Program-made: the position numbers and the translations under genes
Part shown: piece after piece, positions 26,601-35,342 of the stretch
Position numbering within the stretch: the first letter of the stretch is position 1
Layout of the letters: every line of letters starts with the position of its first letter
Assembly: GCA_949987705.1 (NCBI GenBank)
Contig: OX465284.1
Coordinates: 107,987,163 to 108,051,162, forward strand
Direction: 5' to 3'
Origin: Thereva unica
Taxonomy: Eukaryota; Arthropoda; Insecta; Diptera; Therevidae
Length of the DNA: 64,000 bases
The notes under the pieces: generated by a model
Databases searched by the model: none
Told to the model about the DNA's origin: nothing
The model's input: the letters and a program-made list of their open reading frames with translations, nothing else

Positions 26601-29600
26601 CAAATGCCTATCTTATATTGCCGAAGGCATAGAAATATCGTCGGGTGTAAAGCTTCGAAATCGGTTGAAGGGATTATTAGCACAAATGCGGGTGATAGAA
26701 TTGATCATAGCAGAACAACAGCGTATATTATATGAAGCTTAGATTCGGCACTTATTCAATACTATCTTCATTGAACGACCAGAAAGAAATATCGATATTA
26801 ACTGCTTGAATTTTAGTCTCAATAGAGCAAAGTCCCATACCAGAGATAACATAATACTCCGTATACGGAGTATTATGTTATCTCTGCCCATACTCTTTCA
26901 AAGACCTTATAGATATCTAGAGTAAACCAGACCAAACTGGTCACAAACGAATCGATGCGATAAGTTCATGCGAGCCACCCCAAACAAAATACCCAAAAAC
27001 GTCGGCAAGATCAGCGAGCGCGGATCTTGTTGTCCGGCGTCTCCAATCTAAAAAGCTTGAACAAGTTGTCGAACAAGCTCTAGGTTTCCTTAACTCCGGC
27101 ATAATAAAAAGCAGGCCGCTGCTTAAAATACCGCAATAAAAAATTCATGTCGATTCTATAAAAGTGATCACTAAAATATAAGTTTACGGCACAGAACATT
27201 GGCCCCTCGATATGGGCTTTGTTGTAAATGCAAACGTATGCTTTGAAATGAAGTAACAAGTCGTAAAAGTAGATGATCCGTCATTCGTTATGGAATATTT
27301 AAAAGAGATACCCAGACTGGAGATCACATCACTGAATAGCTTAGTAAACTACACAGGATTACTTGAGGCGTCCGTCACAGCCGACCAAACATTCACTGAA
27401 CCAGGGAGACTATACAAGGAGATATAACTCCGTGTTGTCACTTTTCGTTTGATTAATGAGGGCGCCACAGTCACATGTACCCCAAAAAACATGGCGGATT
27501 ATATTCATCCGGTTCATGGCCAAGCTCGTTAACTATTAAAATATTTTATGTTTACGCCTAACTTGAAAAATCAGCTTCTGATTTTTCATGTTTAACCATT
27601 TTATGGATTTTCCAATGAATTTTTATTAATTCACAATGATTTTTTTTTGCATTTCGGCTGACAATTTTGAAGAAATCGTCGAAATGGGTAAAATTCAGCT
27701 AACTTCATGTGGGGCACGTCAGCTTTAGGCGACATCTGTGGCCAAAAATGAACTAGAAGTTTAGTTTCTGCTACGCATCAATTTCCGGTTATTTTCCCCA
27801 TAAGAGTTATATCTCCTTGTATAGCCTCCATGCACTGAACTTTAGGTTAACGAGCGTTGAAGCGTCATGCTGTACTGCAGGCAGCCCTGCACCCAACTAA
27901 ATCTAAAAATATCCCTTATCATGCAAAACGCAATTTCGTGGTTTATTTGGATCACAAACTGGTAGCACACACCTTTCATAAAAAGGCCGAGCGATCCCTT
28001 CGTCAGACCAGACATCTTTATCTTTGTTTGCCTCCGACATTCGTCATGTTTTCGATAAACAAAACCTGGTGGCAGACCAGAGTATACAGAAACAAGGTAA
28101 ATTCATTACGTAATTGGGTGTCCGTTTTCCATATAAAATCGAAGCTGTTGTTGTTTCTACATTAATGCTAACGTCACTTGGTGACCGTTCGAAGCTGTCA
28201 GTCTCTTTTACACTACCTTGTTTCTGTATACCGCGGTGGTAGACTATTTGTCATGCTTACTAGCGACCGACAACGTCGAATACATCACCTTAGCTCAGGC
28301 TGAAAAAGGTGACAAAGCCGTACAAAACCTCCTAAATCACCATTGCAGATGCTCTCAAGTAAAACTAGTACCTACTCACGCTACTCGCTTTGTCATCCAA
28401 TTCATCTCACGATTCGGTCCACACCCGGGTACATGTGACTGAGTGAGGCGCCCTCATTAATGAAATGAAAATTAACAACACGGAGTATATACTCCTTGTA
28501 TAGTCTCCATGCTTTCAAGTTTCAGATTTCTGAAACTTAAGGCCCTTTTACATCCTAAACGCAAAGTAGAGAGGTGAATTGGAACTCTTCTATCGCACAG
28601 AATTTTGTATGTTTTTCTCTCTCTGTCTGAAATCCACGCTTGTGCAATAGAGAGAAGAGGACACAAATTACTGTACAATAAAAGAGCTCCAATTTGCGTT
28701 CCCACCTTTCGTTTGGGATGTCAAAGGGCCAGAAGAGCGTGCATCCACTTAATTGCATTCCTTTGCGTCATGTATGTATAATCAGTTATATATAATTTTG
28801 TGTTAATAGAACTCATTTGACACTTAAATCCGGCCCGTTGCGTCTTGTATAATGGCGGCTTTAATGGCAAGGTACAACGCTACTCATTAGAGTGAAGACT
28901 TGCCTTGATCTTCAAACTAACTTGCAATCCTCGGTACCAGAGGTCGTTTATAGCCAGAAACTGACATTATATCTCCAACAAGGGCTTCAACAATGCCCAC
29001 AATAGCCATAAAACGATTTTCAAAACATTATTTGTTTGCAAAGAGCTGCTCTATAAGCCGAATATCATAAAATTATGTACGCGATGATTTAATACCTCAA
29101 AAACGTGTTTAAAAACCGGCTTTTTCTTGATTCATAAAAAAAACGGCCGGACCTCAAGCGCTAGAAAACTTTCGCGCATCTTCAAATTCCCTCGGCACCT
29201 AATGCAAAAAGTAAAGATTATGTCTTCCATCTATAATATACAAAATCAAATCCGGAAGCATTCCATTAACATCAATAATCACCCAATATCAAGTGCGTAA
29301 TACTATCTTCAATCGAGCTAGAACAATATGTCTAAAATCACAAAAAAACTGTATTAAAATCAGCGCTTCGATTGTAAATTTCAATTCACTCAACAAATCT
29401 CTTAAGAAAAGTTCAAAGAAACGTGAACATATGTTTTCTAACAAGCTGGGAAAGATACTGGCTGGTCTGACAAACTGGGAAAACATTTTGAAACAAAACA
29501 AAGAAAAAATCACAAGGCAACTGTTTACACATCCATCATCGAAAATATAAAATATTATTAAGAGTTAAAAATAAATAAAAAACATGAATGAAGAAATATA

Positions 29601-30623
29601 AAAATAATATTCTTTTAATATTTGTTAATTTCATTATGAAGTCTCCACAGCAGGACCTTGTAACTTATTGATTTATTGCAAAAGCAATTAAACTGGCGTT
29701 GACTATCGACACTGTCCATGTTTAAGTTTAAATTAAGCGTAATTTGATTATGGAAATTAATTACAAATTTCTACATGAACTGTACTTGTAAATTACCTTT
29801 CAATATCACAATTTATACATACTTTTTCACTTTATTATTTTATTCATATTTATTTATTATTTAACTTAAAATTAATCTTTGAAACACAACTTATTAACTA
29901 ACACCGAATTCCGAGAACGAGAACAAATTGAAACGACTAAGAATTCGCTTGATTTATGAATGACGTAAGTTTTTACAAATTTTTTTATATTTATTTGTGT
30001 TTGCCGAACAAATTAATGACAATTAATTAAACAAAACTCGACTTTAACTGCCAAGTTGTAATCTAATGTTTAACTAGACACAAATTCCCGACACTCGAGT
30101 AGAAAATACCAAAAACAAAAAAAAACGTTCTCAGTCGGTACCAATAAAAAAAAAATCGGAGAGAGAGAACAGACGAAACAATTCAAGGCGCGAACTTGTA
30201 TTTCAACATTTTTCAAGACAAAATCACCTGTAAATTGAAGGTAAGTTGATAGTCTCGCCTCTAATCACCAGAATAATCGTACACGTGAGTTTGAGAAGTT
30301 ATTTCGATATTTATCGCACATTTGAAAGGGTATTTGGGAAACATATACACTTGCAAAGCAGATTGAATTTTGTCAATTTCGAGTTCAGTTTACATTCATA
30401 AATATTAAAAACTAAAAATCACAAAACCCCGACCGACGACGTGCTATATTAGCCGGATTATGATATGGCATATTCTCTACCACCCGCACTGTCCAATATT
30501 GGTACAAGATATCTGCGCTATCCCCTCCACAACACAAACTTTTTTATAATTATTTTTCACTCACCTGAGATTAAATGTAACCGTTGACGGTTTGCTCCTT
30601 CTTCTCTCGCGTGCCCCAGGCAT
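7212..30623 (-). CDS. Otopetrin-family proton channel A (five coding exons)
   Basis: Otopetrins are plasma-membrane proton-selective channels; fly members act in acid sensing. Model (minus strand): 30565-30623, 13051-13455, 12873-12989, 8736-8953, 7212-8674. This totals 2262 bases, 753 aa plus stop, with every junction GT-AG and in phase. Residues 1-195 are hydrophilic and Ser/Pro/Arg-rich. Twelve membrane segments follow in two halves: two in exon 4 (about 195-267) and ten in exon 5. Family signatures include GTMVYSGLEFGQYFEL, ARFGLMHMVATNLCEWLYVL, FPCTIEYSLICAVILYEMWK, LDCTLLVLAQTGVY and HVSMPLAIFYRFHSTICLFE. The first exon is inferred: translation could instead begin at the in-frame Met at 13436 (727 aa). 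A paralogue lies upstream at 35343-44363. I cannot say which fly OtopL paralogue it matches. Confidence 0.9.
9240..10260 (+). mobile_element. Decayed LINE 3' part with RNase H
   Basis: Around 9640-9770 the plus strand reads IFIDSQASVRALDSV then SKLVNRC, matching the RNase H block of I/R1/Loa-type LINEs (D-SQAA-AL). Around 10110-10200 a CRCCG and a downstream cysteine-proline resemble the C-terminal zinc knuckle. Stops and frame changes show that it is dead. It is antisense to otopetrin A. Confidence 0.6.
11060..11870 (+). mobile_element. Second decayed LINE 3' tail
   Basis: Between about 11320 and 11540, with one frame change, the plus strand reads LMSGHF, then IAEHCTLNYQLWNIGKTKNS, then ICRLCLDEDESNLHVLCSCPA. 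This is the typical LINE tail: an RNase H end followed by a Cys-Cys-His-Cys knuckle. It is distinct from the copy at 9240-10260 and is interrupted by stops. Confidence 0.6.
14815..16780 (+). mobile_element. LINE with APE endonuclease and reverse transcriptase, decayed
   Basis: The endonuclease begins near FDAWNLRTGHHVSQ. It continues through LSELRLTGSGT and MTLYYSGG, then CVGFMIDRKAASGVMAFQPI, and ILAGDFNAHSGADRIGWE, which holds the catalytic GDFN. LDNVLINARFRSTPKHV and a GSDHYLV block follow at about 15417-15530. The reverse transcriptase appears at about 16150-16330 as NRGISLLSIIGKVFTKIIQSR and EQAGFRPHSGYIDQIFALRQ, then breaks up to about 16780. There are many frameshifts and stops. A second, inverted copy of a related element lies at 38320-39430. 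Both are near the otopetrin genes but unrelated to their function. Confidence 0.8.
16781..19740. other. Intronic, nothing recognised
   Basis: Strongly AT-rich, with short chance frames only. A shallow transposon remnant may start near 19200-19740, but I found no family motif. Confidence 0.3.
20505..21240 (-). mobile_element. LINE ORF1 remnant with a DUF4780-like segment
   Basis: The minus strand 20505-20849 encodes 114 aa, including NIPMDSWNVFKVMEPQ and FHFRLRNAWIKVF. This resembles the DUF4780-type domain found in ORF1 proteins of some insect LINEs. Upstream on the same strand (21240-21060), EKDKTNKVKFQAVVEEWKAL looks like the preceding linker. An acidic tail (EEADSDEELSERLDELTN) ends the frame. 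The family assignment is from memory of the domain and is tentative. Confidence 0.5.
21290..22530 (-). mobile_element. Jockey/CR1-like LINE, reverse transcriptase C-terminal half
   Basis: This is the best preserved LINE fragment. The continuous frame 22369-21368 (333 aa) covers VPQGSILSPALFFIFINDLL, the finger and thumb regions and the 3' end (NIQEFKRRVHHHLLQYPP). Upstream, 22530-22370 adds ALDISKAFDRVWR and ESFLSGRSIKVVLDG after a frame change. The catalytic F-A-D-D box reads FAEDGTL, so one of the metal-binding aspartates is glutamate and the enzyme should be inactive. Fragments of the same family lie at 26330-26990, 41650-43640 and 54000-54660. Confidence 0.85.
22880..22992 (+). repeat. 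Partial copy of the MITE at 28541-28730
   Basis: The run AGTTTCAGA...CAGAGAAAAAATCATACAA...CTGTGTGATAAAAGAGCTTC and TTTGGGATGTAAACGCG matches the reverse complement of 28517-28640 in the same word order. Only one half is present here. Confidence 0.5.
23000..25490. other. Intronic, nothing recognised
   Basis: AT-rich DNA with homopolymer runs of T (24330, 24380, 24785, 24870). No motif-bearing frame seen. Confidence 0.3.
25505..25745 (-). mobile_element. Mariner-type transposase fragment
   Basis: On the minus strand, CQRKVILGIWLGMKDLIYYE and VLFHQDNDRLHTT match the mariner transposase core. In this family they read VLLCIWWDWKGVVYYEL and the catalytic HQDNARPH block with the second aspartate. 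The fragment is about 75 aa; the N-terminal helix-turn-helix part and the final catalytic residue are not visible. It is a dead remnant. Confidence 0.75.
26330..26990 (-). mobile_element. Jockey/CR1-like LINE fragment, heavily decayed
   Basis: Base-level similarity in the same order to 21890-22530: the CAGGCATTAGGATG...GCGATTTGGAATATGTGATCA stretch, the FADD region, and the stretch complementary to ALDISKAFDRVW at about 26890. No long frame survives. It is interrupted by the 46-bp palindrome described separately. Confidence 0.65.
26834..26893. repeat. 46-bp perfect palindrome with 7-bp target duplication
   Basis: Positions 26841-26886 are a perfect palindrome with 23-bp arms and no spacer (arm starts CAGAGATAACATAATACTCC). 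It is flanked by CCCATAC at 26834-26840 and again at 26887-26893. Compared with the related LINE copy at 22450-22490, the LINE sequence resumes after the second CCCATAC. This is therefore an insertion with a target-site duplication rather than a chance palindrome. Confidence 0.8.
27405..27825. repeat. MITE-like element, about 420 bp, ~26-bp inverted ends
   Basis: The left end GGAGACTATACAAGGAGATA (27405 onward) is the inverse of the right end TATCTCCTTGTATAGCCTCC (about 27804-27823). No coding potential. A third copy of this end plus about 55 bp of adjacent sequence occurs inverted at 28432-28510. Confidence 0.65.
27845..28430 (+). mobile_element. Gypsy-like RNase H fragment
   Basis: The plus strand reads RNFVVYLDHKLVAHTFHKK then RQTRHL, matching the LTR-retrotransposon RNase H block (F-TDHKPL-AF...SPRQ-RHL). 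In the next frame DIRHVFDKQNLVAD corresponds to the IRHV-GK-NVVADALSR motif. After the small element at 28082-28231 the frame resumes as VVDYLSCLLATDNVEYITLA. It is only about 190 aa and disrupted; neither LTRs nor integrase were seen. Confidence 0.7.
28082..28231. repeat. 150-bp MITE with perfect 18-bp inverted ends
   Basis: GTATACAGAAACAAGGTA at 28082-28099 is the exact inverse of 28214-28231. It sits inside the VADALS motif of the Gypsy fragment. GGTGGCAGAC (about 28069-28078) on the left and GGTGGTAGAC (about 28235-28244) on the right look like a 10-bp target duplication with one mismatch. Confidence 0.7.
28432..28512 (-). repeat. Inverted copy of the 27405 element end
   Basis: The reverse complement of this stretch reads GGAGACTATACAAGGAGTAT, then ACTCCGTGTTGTT, ATTAATGAGGGCGCC and CAGTCACATGTACCC. 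This is the same word order as 27405-27485. Together the two form inverted boundaries around a 1.1-kb stretch holding the Gypsy fragment. Confidence 0.65.
28541..28730. repeat. 190-bp MITE with ~52-bp imperfect inverted ends
   Basis: The left end GGCCCTTTTACATCCTAAAC and the inverse of the right end, GGCCCTTTGACATCCCAAAC, agree through about 52 bp (28541-28592 against 28679-28730). A related half copy is at 22880-22992. Just outside, 28517-28538 is a separate 22-bp hairpin (AAGTTTCAGA, 2-bp loop). Confidence 0.65.
28760..30560. other. Intronic/intergenic, nothing recognised
   Basis: AT-rich sequence with no family motif. Open frames at 29289-29550 on both strands are overlapping low-complexity chance frames rich in Lys/Ser or Phe/Leu. 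Confidence 0.3.
30565..30623 (-). other. Inferred first coding exon of otopetrin A
   Basis: Minus strand: ATG at 30621-30623, 19 codons beginning MPGARERRRSKPSTVTFNL, then AG and a strong GTGAGTG donor. It ends with two bases of a codon, exactly the phase needed by the acceptor at 13455, where the upstream frame is open. The local rise in GC suits a 5' exon. It could instead start another transcript; RNA reads spanning 30565 to 13455 would settle it. Confidence 0.5.
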
Positions 30624-31310
30624 TGTGATTGTAACCGAACGGAGAATTTCACACTAAATTCATAAATTTCTTATCCACAAATCAAGCGCGCGGAGACTTG
30701 GGCGCATTAATGGCACACGAAAAAAAAATAAAACAATTAGCACCTTTCAATCAGGTGGAGATCGCGAATTGAGATGTGTACATCGGATGCTGGGGAATCG
30801 ATCACGATTGAATGACAGCCGTCGCCGCCGCGTCGCGCAGAGAACAATGCACGCCCGTGGAGTGGACTGGGCTACAGGCAAAACGACGAATCGGAACTAT
30901 TCGATGTTGCAAGCGATGTTTACAGCGATGTTATTCCTCGCGCGATGTGGCTACAACCTAATGTTGGATACTCTCAAAACTCCCATGGGACTTGAGTCTT
31001 GTGTGCCTTGTGACTTGGGGCTTGGGGGCTACTACATCCACTGCGCGCATGCTTAGGACACTGCTTTTGGACACAGATGTAAACATATTATAATTCGTTG
31101 TAAACATTGAAATATCTTGCATTCTCTCCACACTAACTCAAAGCCAAATCAATCACGTGTAAACTTGTCCAGCACTTATATGACGACGGACGACAAAAAC
31201 AACTCCACACTTTTCACGGACTCTCGACAAAAGTGCGAACTTGATGGAGAGTGTGACGCAGCAATCTATAGAGTGTGTGCGAATCTATTAATAAATGTAA
31301 ACAAAAGATA
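30624..31310 (-). promoter_or_regulatory. Possible promoter/5' UTR region of otopetrin A
   Basis: Relatively GC- and CpG-rich against its surroundings (notably 30800-31050) and directly upstream of the inferred first coding exon. I do not see a clear TATA box or a decisive initiator, so this is a position-based call only. Confidence 0.2.
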
Positions 31311-31734
31311 AAGTGAAGTTTTTTTTTTGGTTCGCATGAAAAATGTTTGTTTCACCTGAAAACCAGCCCCAAAAATTATTATTATGACGGCGGGAAATGT
31401 AATAACATCGTTCTCGCGGCAATTTATGACTGAAGTACACGTAATAATATATAATTTTAGAATATTATCGCAAGGTGGAATATTTACCTGGTTGCAATAA
31501 AAAAAATGATAATTTGCATGCATGTAAATCATAATCATTTCGGGTTTTTATGTGATTTTTGTGGTGGAAACTTTTAATTTCGATTTTTTTTTCTTTCATA
31601 ATTATAGAAAATAGCTTCTACTATTAGAAGAAATTCATTATTGAAAACGATACTTAAAACTAGAGAGGCGTTCTGATAGGATAATTGATCAGAAGTAGAA
31701 TTAGTGCAATTAAAGATGAGTACAGTAGCTCAAA

Positions 31735-33129
31735 GCTCAGAGTAGCCCTAATTACTGTGTTTCCATTCAGAGTTTACCCTGGGTTTACTCGGAGCAGGCG
31801 CCCATCGAACCGGGGTTGAGTAAAGTTTCGTTAAATCTAAGTAAACTCAACGAAACCAGTCCGGTTAAGCTGGGTTTTGCATATGTGGATGTATGAATAT
31901 CCTTTATTGTCCATATACCAACGGCGACTCAATCTAAATTTACTTTAACGCAGAGCCGTCATGTACCGAGTTTTCATGGGAGTCAAGTTGGCTTGTGGTA
32001 TAGTTGAAACGACACTTCAACTCAACGACTTAACTCTATGCGTTTCCATTTCTGACTTCCGTCATCCTCCATCAATTATTTTGATTTTTTTGTTTCTTTG
32101 TGAGAGAGGCAGGCAGACCGATTGCTTAGAGAGTTTCAGGGCACACTATGTTCAATGTTCTTCCATTTGAAGCTAATATGTTAAGATTTTCAGATTTCCC
32201 AACAGCTGACCTCTACATGCAGCGAAATGGCGAAATTCGTCCGCCATATTGTCCCCGCCATTTTGAATTTATAAGTTTTGATCGTAAATTCATTATTTCC
32301 GGTCTTAAAAATCCCTGGATACTGATTTTCATTAGAATCGGAACACAATTAGCGAACTCGTGCACCATATTGACGCGGCCATTTTGAATTTATAAATTTT
32401 GATCATAAATTTTCAACGAAGCCCTCCATGACAGCGCCATCTAGGAGTGGCCTTAGAAAGTTATAGAATAGCCTATGTTCTTTTTTTCTTTAAATGTAAA
32501 TTTAGCACATGGTTAAAATTTCATTAAGATTGGTTGCACCATTTAGGAGCCTATTGCGAACATCCATACACAAATTCATTTTTATATATTTAGATAAAGT
32601 CTCTTCTGGCGTCGAAATTTTTACTTTTTGTACCTTTATCATTGTTCCGTTTAAAGTTGTGTGCGTGAACTCATTTCAACCTACCCATTTTCGTTGATTT
32701 GAGCAGAGTTGATAATCTTTAACAAAAACTCTTAACTGGGTCTGTTTCCATAATGTATAACTCGATCCTCACCATTCCTACAGGTCTCGTTCATTACTTT
32801 CTAGATTCTGAAGTTTCATGATCTCCCCTCATCGAGTGCAATGCAATATGTCAGCGACAAGTGACCCAATCCTCCATACCTTTTTCAAAGGCTGATCGAG
32901 GTATGGCTTTCATCTCCTTCAGAAATTGACTCGATTCGACCTGGAGTAGTAATTTTACCATTGGGACCCACTATACATATATTACTTGATCGACGACATT
33001 CATCGAGTTTTTAACCAACAATGTTTTGTGCAAGGGTGGATTATCACAGTTCAAAATCCATGAATTTTCCTTCCACAAATCTAGCCTAAGAGGAGGATTT
33101 CACAATAACTACAATAAACTAAACTAGAC
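31735..33129. other. Intergenic between the otopetrin genes, repeat-derived
   Basis: The stretch holds words such as TTACTTAGATTTAACGAA-type and ACTCAACCCAGGGTAAAG-like sequence that recur near 60720. It also holds a direct repeat: 32243-32290 and 32364-32411 share CCATATTG...CCATTTTGAATTTATAA and GATC-TAAATT at a 121-bp spacing. No gene seen. Confidence 0.4.
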
Positions 33130-33559
33130 TTAAACTAAAAACCATAACAGAATCAAACCACCAAAAAATTTTAGAACAAAAATAAATATTTCCTTCCAAC
33201 AAGCTACATAAATCTGCAAAATCGGCTTCCTTACAAAAACAACACATGTACATGAACGTCGCTTTCACTGTATTACAATTCTGAACACCAAACATTTTCA
33301 TCCTGGTGGTCGTGCCAACAGTTGATCTTCACCCAATATGATTCACAGGAATTTTTTGACAAGATCCTTTAAGTAATTTTGGCTTGATCCTTTACGATCA
33401 CTCTGGCTTCTCTTCAGTTGTCGAATAAATCTTTCGCCTTTTACTAAAGATTTCCGTGGAGGGGAGCACTCGAATGAGTCTAAAATAAATTTTTGTAGAG
33501 CTTAGTGGAAACACTAAGCCAATAATGTTTTGTTAAAAAAATAAAAGGGGGTTATTAAA
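33130..33559 (+). repeat. Dispersed repeat, copy 2
   Basis: Same family and orientation as 2740-3150. The segment 33392-33559 is nearly identical to 2984-3150 (a few differences in the A/G-rich end), implying a recent common source or strong conservation of that part. Confidence 0.6.
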
Positions 33560-35342
33560 TATGTGTGTAGTTTTTAGTATGTAGGGATTCTAGAAGGATC
33601 ATGACAAAATCACAATAATTCGAACGAATCGATTTGTGTATGATCGTGTATTAGTGTTTGGGGACTGGGATTAATTGAGAAAATCGATTGAAGTATAATG
33701 GTAGCGATTTGTAACAATCTGGGCCGAAGGGCCAAATTTTGTTTGATGCCGAATATTTCGATTATAACAACTTAAAGGAATGTTTTTACATTGAAAGGAG
33801 TGAGTGTGCAGACCTGTTAATGGTTGTAGTACAATACACCTACTAAACGATTAAAAATAATAACGTACAAAAAGACATAGCAGAAATGTATACAAGCTCC
33901 CGCCACAGGCACGAAAATTTAAAAAATTATTCGCTAGAGGCATACACTCGCCCGCCTCAGGCATACACTTTTTCTACACTAACGGGATCAACATTCGGGT
34001 GATACCAAATTGTGTAGGACGGAAAAAACGGGCAATTATCTTGATTCTATCGTGCATGCTAGCTGGGGGTGTCGTTCGGGCTAGTGCGTGCTTGCGGCAT
34101 GCTCGGCGCGGGCGAGTTTTAATTTTTACTCGGGATCTTCTTCAGGCTGGACAAATCATCTGCCTTCTCGTTTGCCTCCAGGTTCTTGGTGACCCGACAC
34201 CCACTGCAGAGTGACCATTTACCTCCCAGTCAGGAAAGAGAGTTCGTTGTGGCAGTTTTCGACCAGCTTGTATGTTATATGGGACGAGCCTAAAGGCTGA
34301 AACAGAATCAGTCCGTTCTGTCCGTTTTTAAAAGTTGGAAATTTGGCATTTCCATAAACTTTTCATGAGACGAACGGAACGGTAGCCACAATCAAGCGGA
34401 CGTCTAAGAAAAAAACGAACGGAGCGGACTGAGAGGATTGGTTCCTAATATCTTGATGTCTGCTTGGCTATCTGCTAACAAGTTACTCTGGCTGTCGGCC
34501 TTAAGTATGACGGTATAACTAGCATGCATGCAAGGTTGCCAGAAGTTCTGCTTGGAGTATAAACATAACCGAAGTTAGGCCGGCGGTAGCATTTTTCGAA
34601 AATAAGCGAGGGGACAAACTTCAACTCCTACATGCGACTGTGATTTGGATCCTTCTGTATACTTGTCGGTTGAAAATCTAGGGGGGATCTGGAAATTGAA
34701 GTCACCATTGAGGTCTACGATTTCCTGTGGTAGAAAGCGCAGTATATTGATGTGATCGTAGATTTTATTGACCTAATTTTGCAAATTCAGAACCGTGCAT
34801 TGTGCCTGCTCCTAAATCAGCCGGCAGTAGGTTGTGAATTCCGTTAAGCGCTGCCGTAGCTATTATTTATAATATCATGCAAACCATTACTTTGATAACT
34901 TAAAACTAATTTTCTAGTTGAGTTCTAGTAGCTTCGCAATTCCGGTCTAACTTAGATATTTGTTTCAGGGAAGTTGTTTGCATTCTTCACTAACTGAATC
35001 TTGATCTTCATGGAAACATTAAGAACTTGAGTAGTTGAAGCTGCAAATAAGGAAAATTTTAATAAATTATAAGGTTTTGTTATGCAATTCTTTACCTTTA
35101 CACGATTTTTCATACATCCTAGAAAGCTACATGGGGAGGAATGTTTTCTATATGATTACTACATTGGTCCTACTATCGTAATATTTTTGAAGTTTTATTT
35201 GATATATACTAAAATGAAATTACTTTTCAATAGAAAACTTAAATATATTAACAAAAAACTATTTAACAAAAATTACAATTAAACCTATAACTTACAAAAA
35301 ATATACATATGGCAGCATAACTTACGCCTTAAACATTAACCA
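33560..35342. other. Intergenic, downstream of otopetrin B
   Basis: Contains the dispersed repeat at 34302-34400 and a short internal duplication of AGGCATACACT near 33940-33970. The frame at 33999-34214 has no recognisable feature. No gene called. Confidence 0.3.
34302..34400 (+). repeat. Dispersed repeat shared with 60604-60693
   Basis: Shared words in order: CCGTTTTTA-AAGTT, CATTTCCATAAACTTT, CATGAGAC-AACGGA and GTAGCC-CAATCAAGC. Same orientation; no coding content. Confidence 0.55.

Larger units (their letters stand above)
13456..30564. other. Inferred 17-kb first intron of otopetrin A
   Basis: If the exon at 30565-30623 is correct, this whole stretch is one intron (donor GTGAGTG, acceptor TTTTTGCAG, minus strand). 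It contains LINEs, a LINE ORF1 remnant, a mariner fragment, a Gypsy fragment and several inverted-repeat elements annotated separately. Stretches 16781-19740, 23000-25490 and 28760-30560 are AT-rich and show nothing I can name. Confidence 0.55.

Noticed and set aside
30769..31056. 95-aa plus-strand frame upstream of otopetrin A
   Set aside because: It lies in a GC-rich stretch opposite the inferred 5' exon and has no recognisable domain; probably chance.
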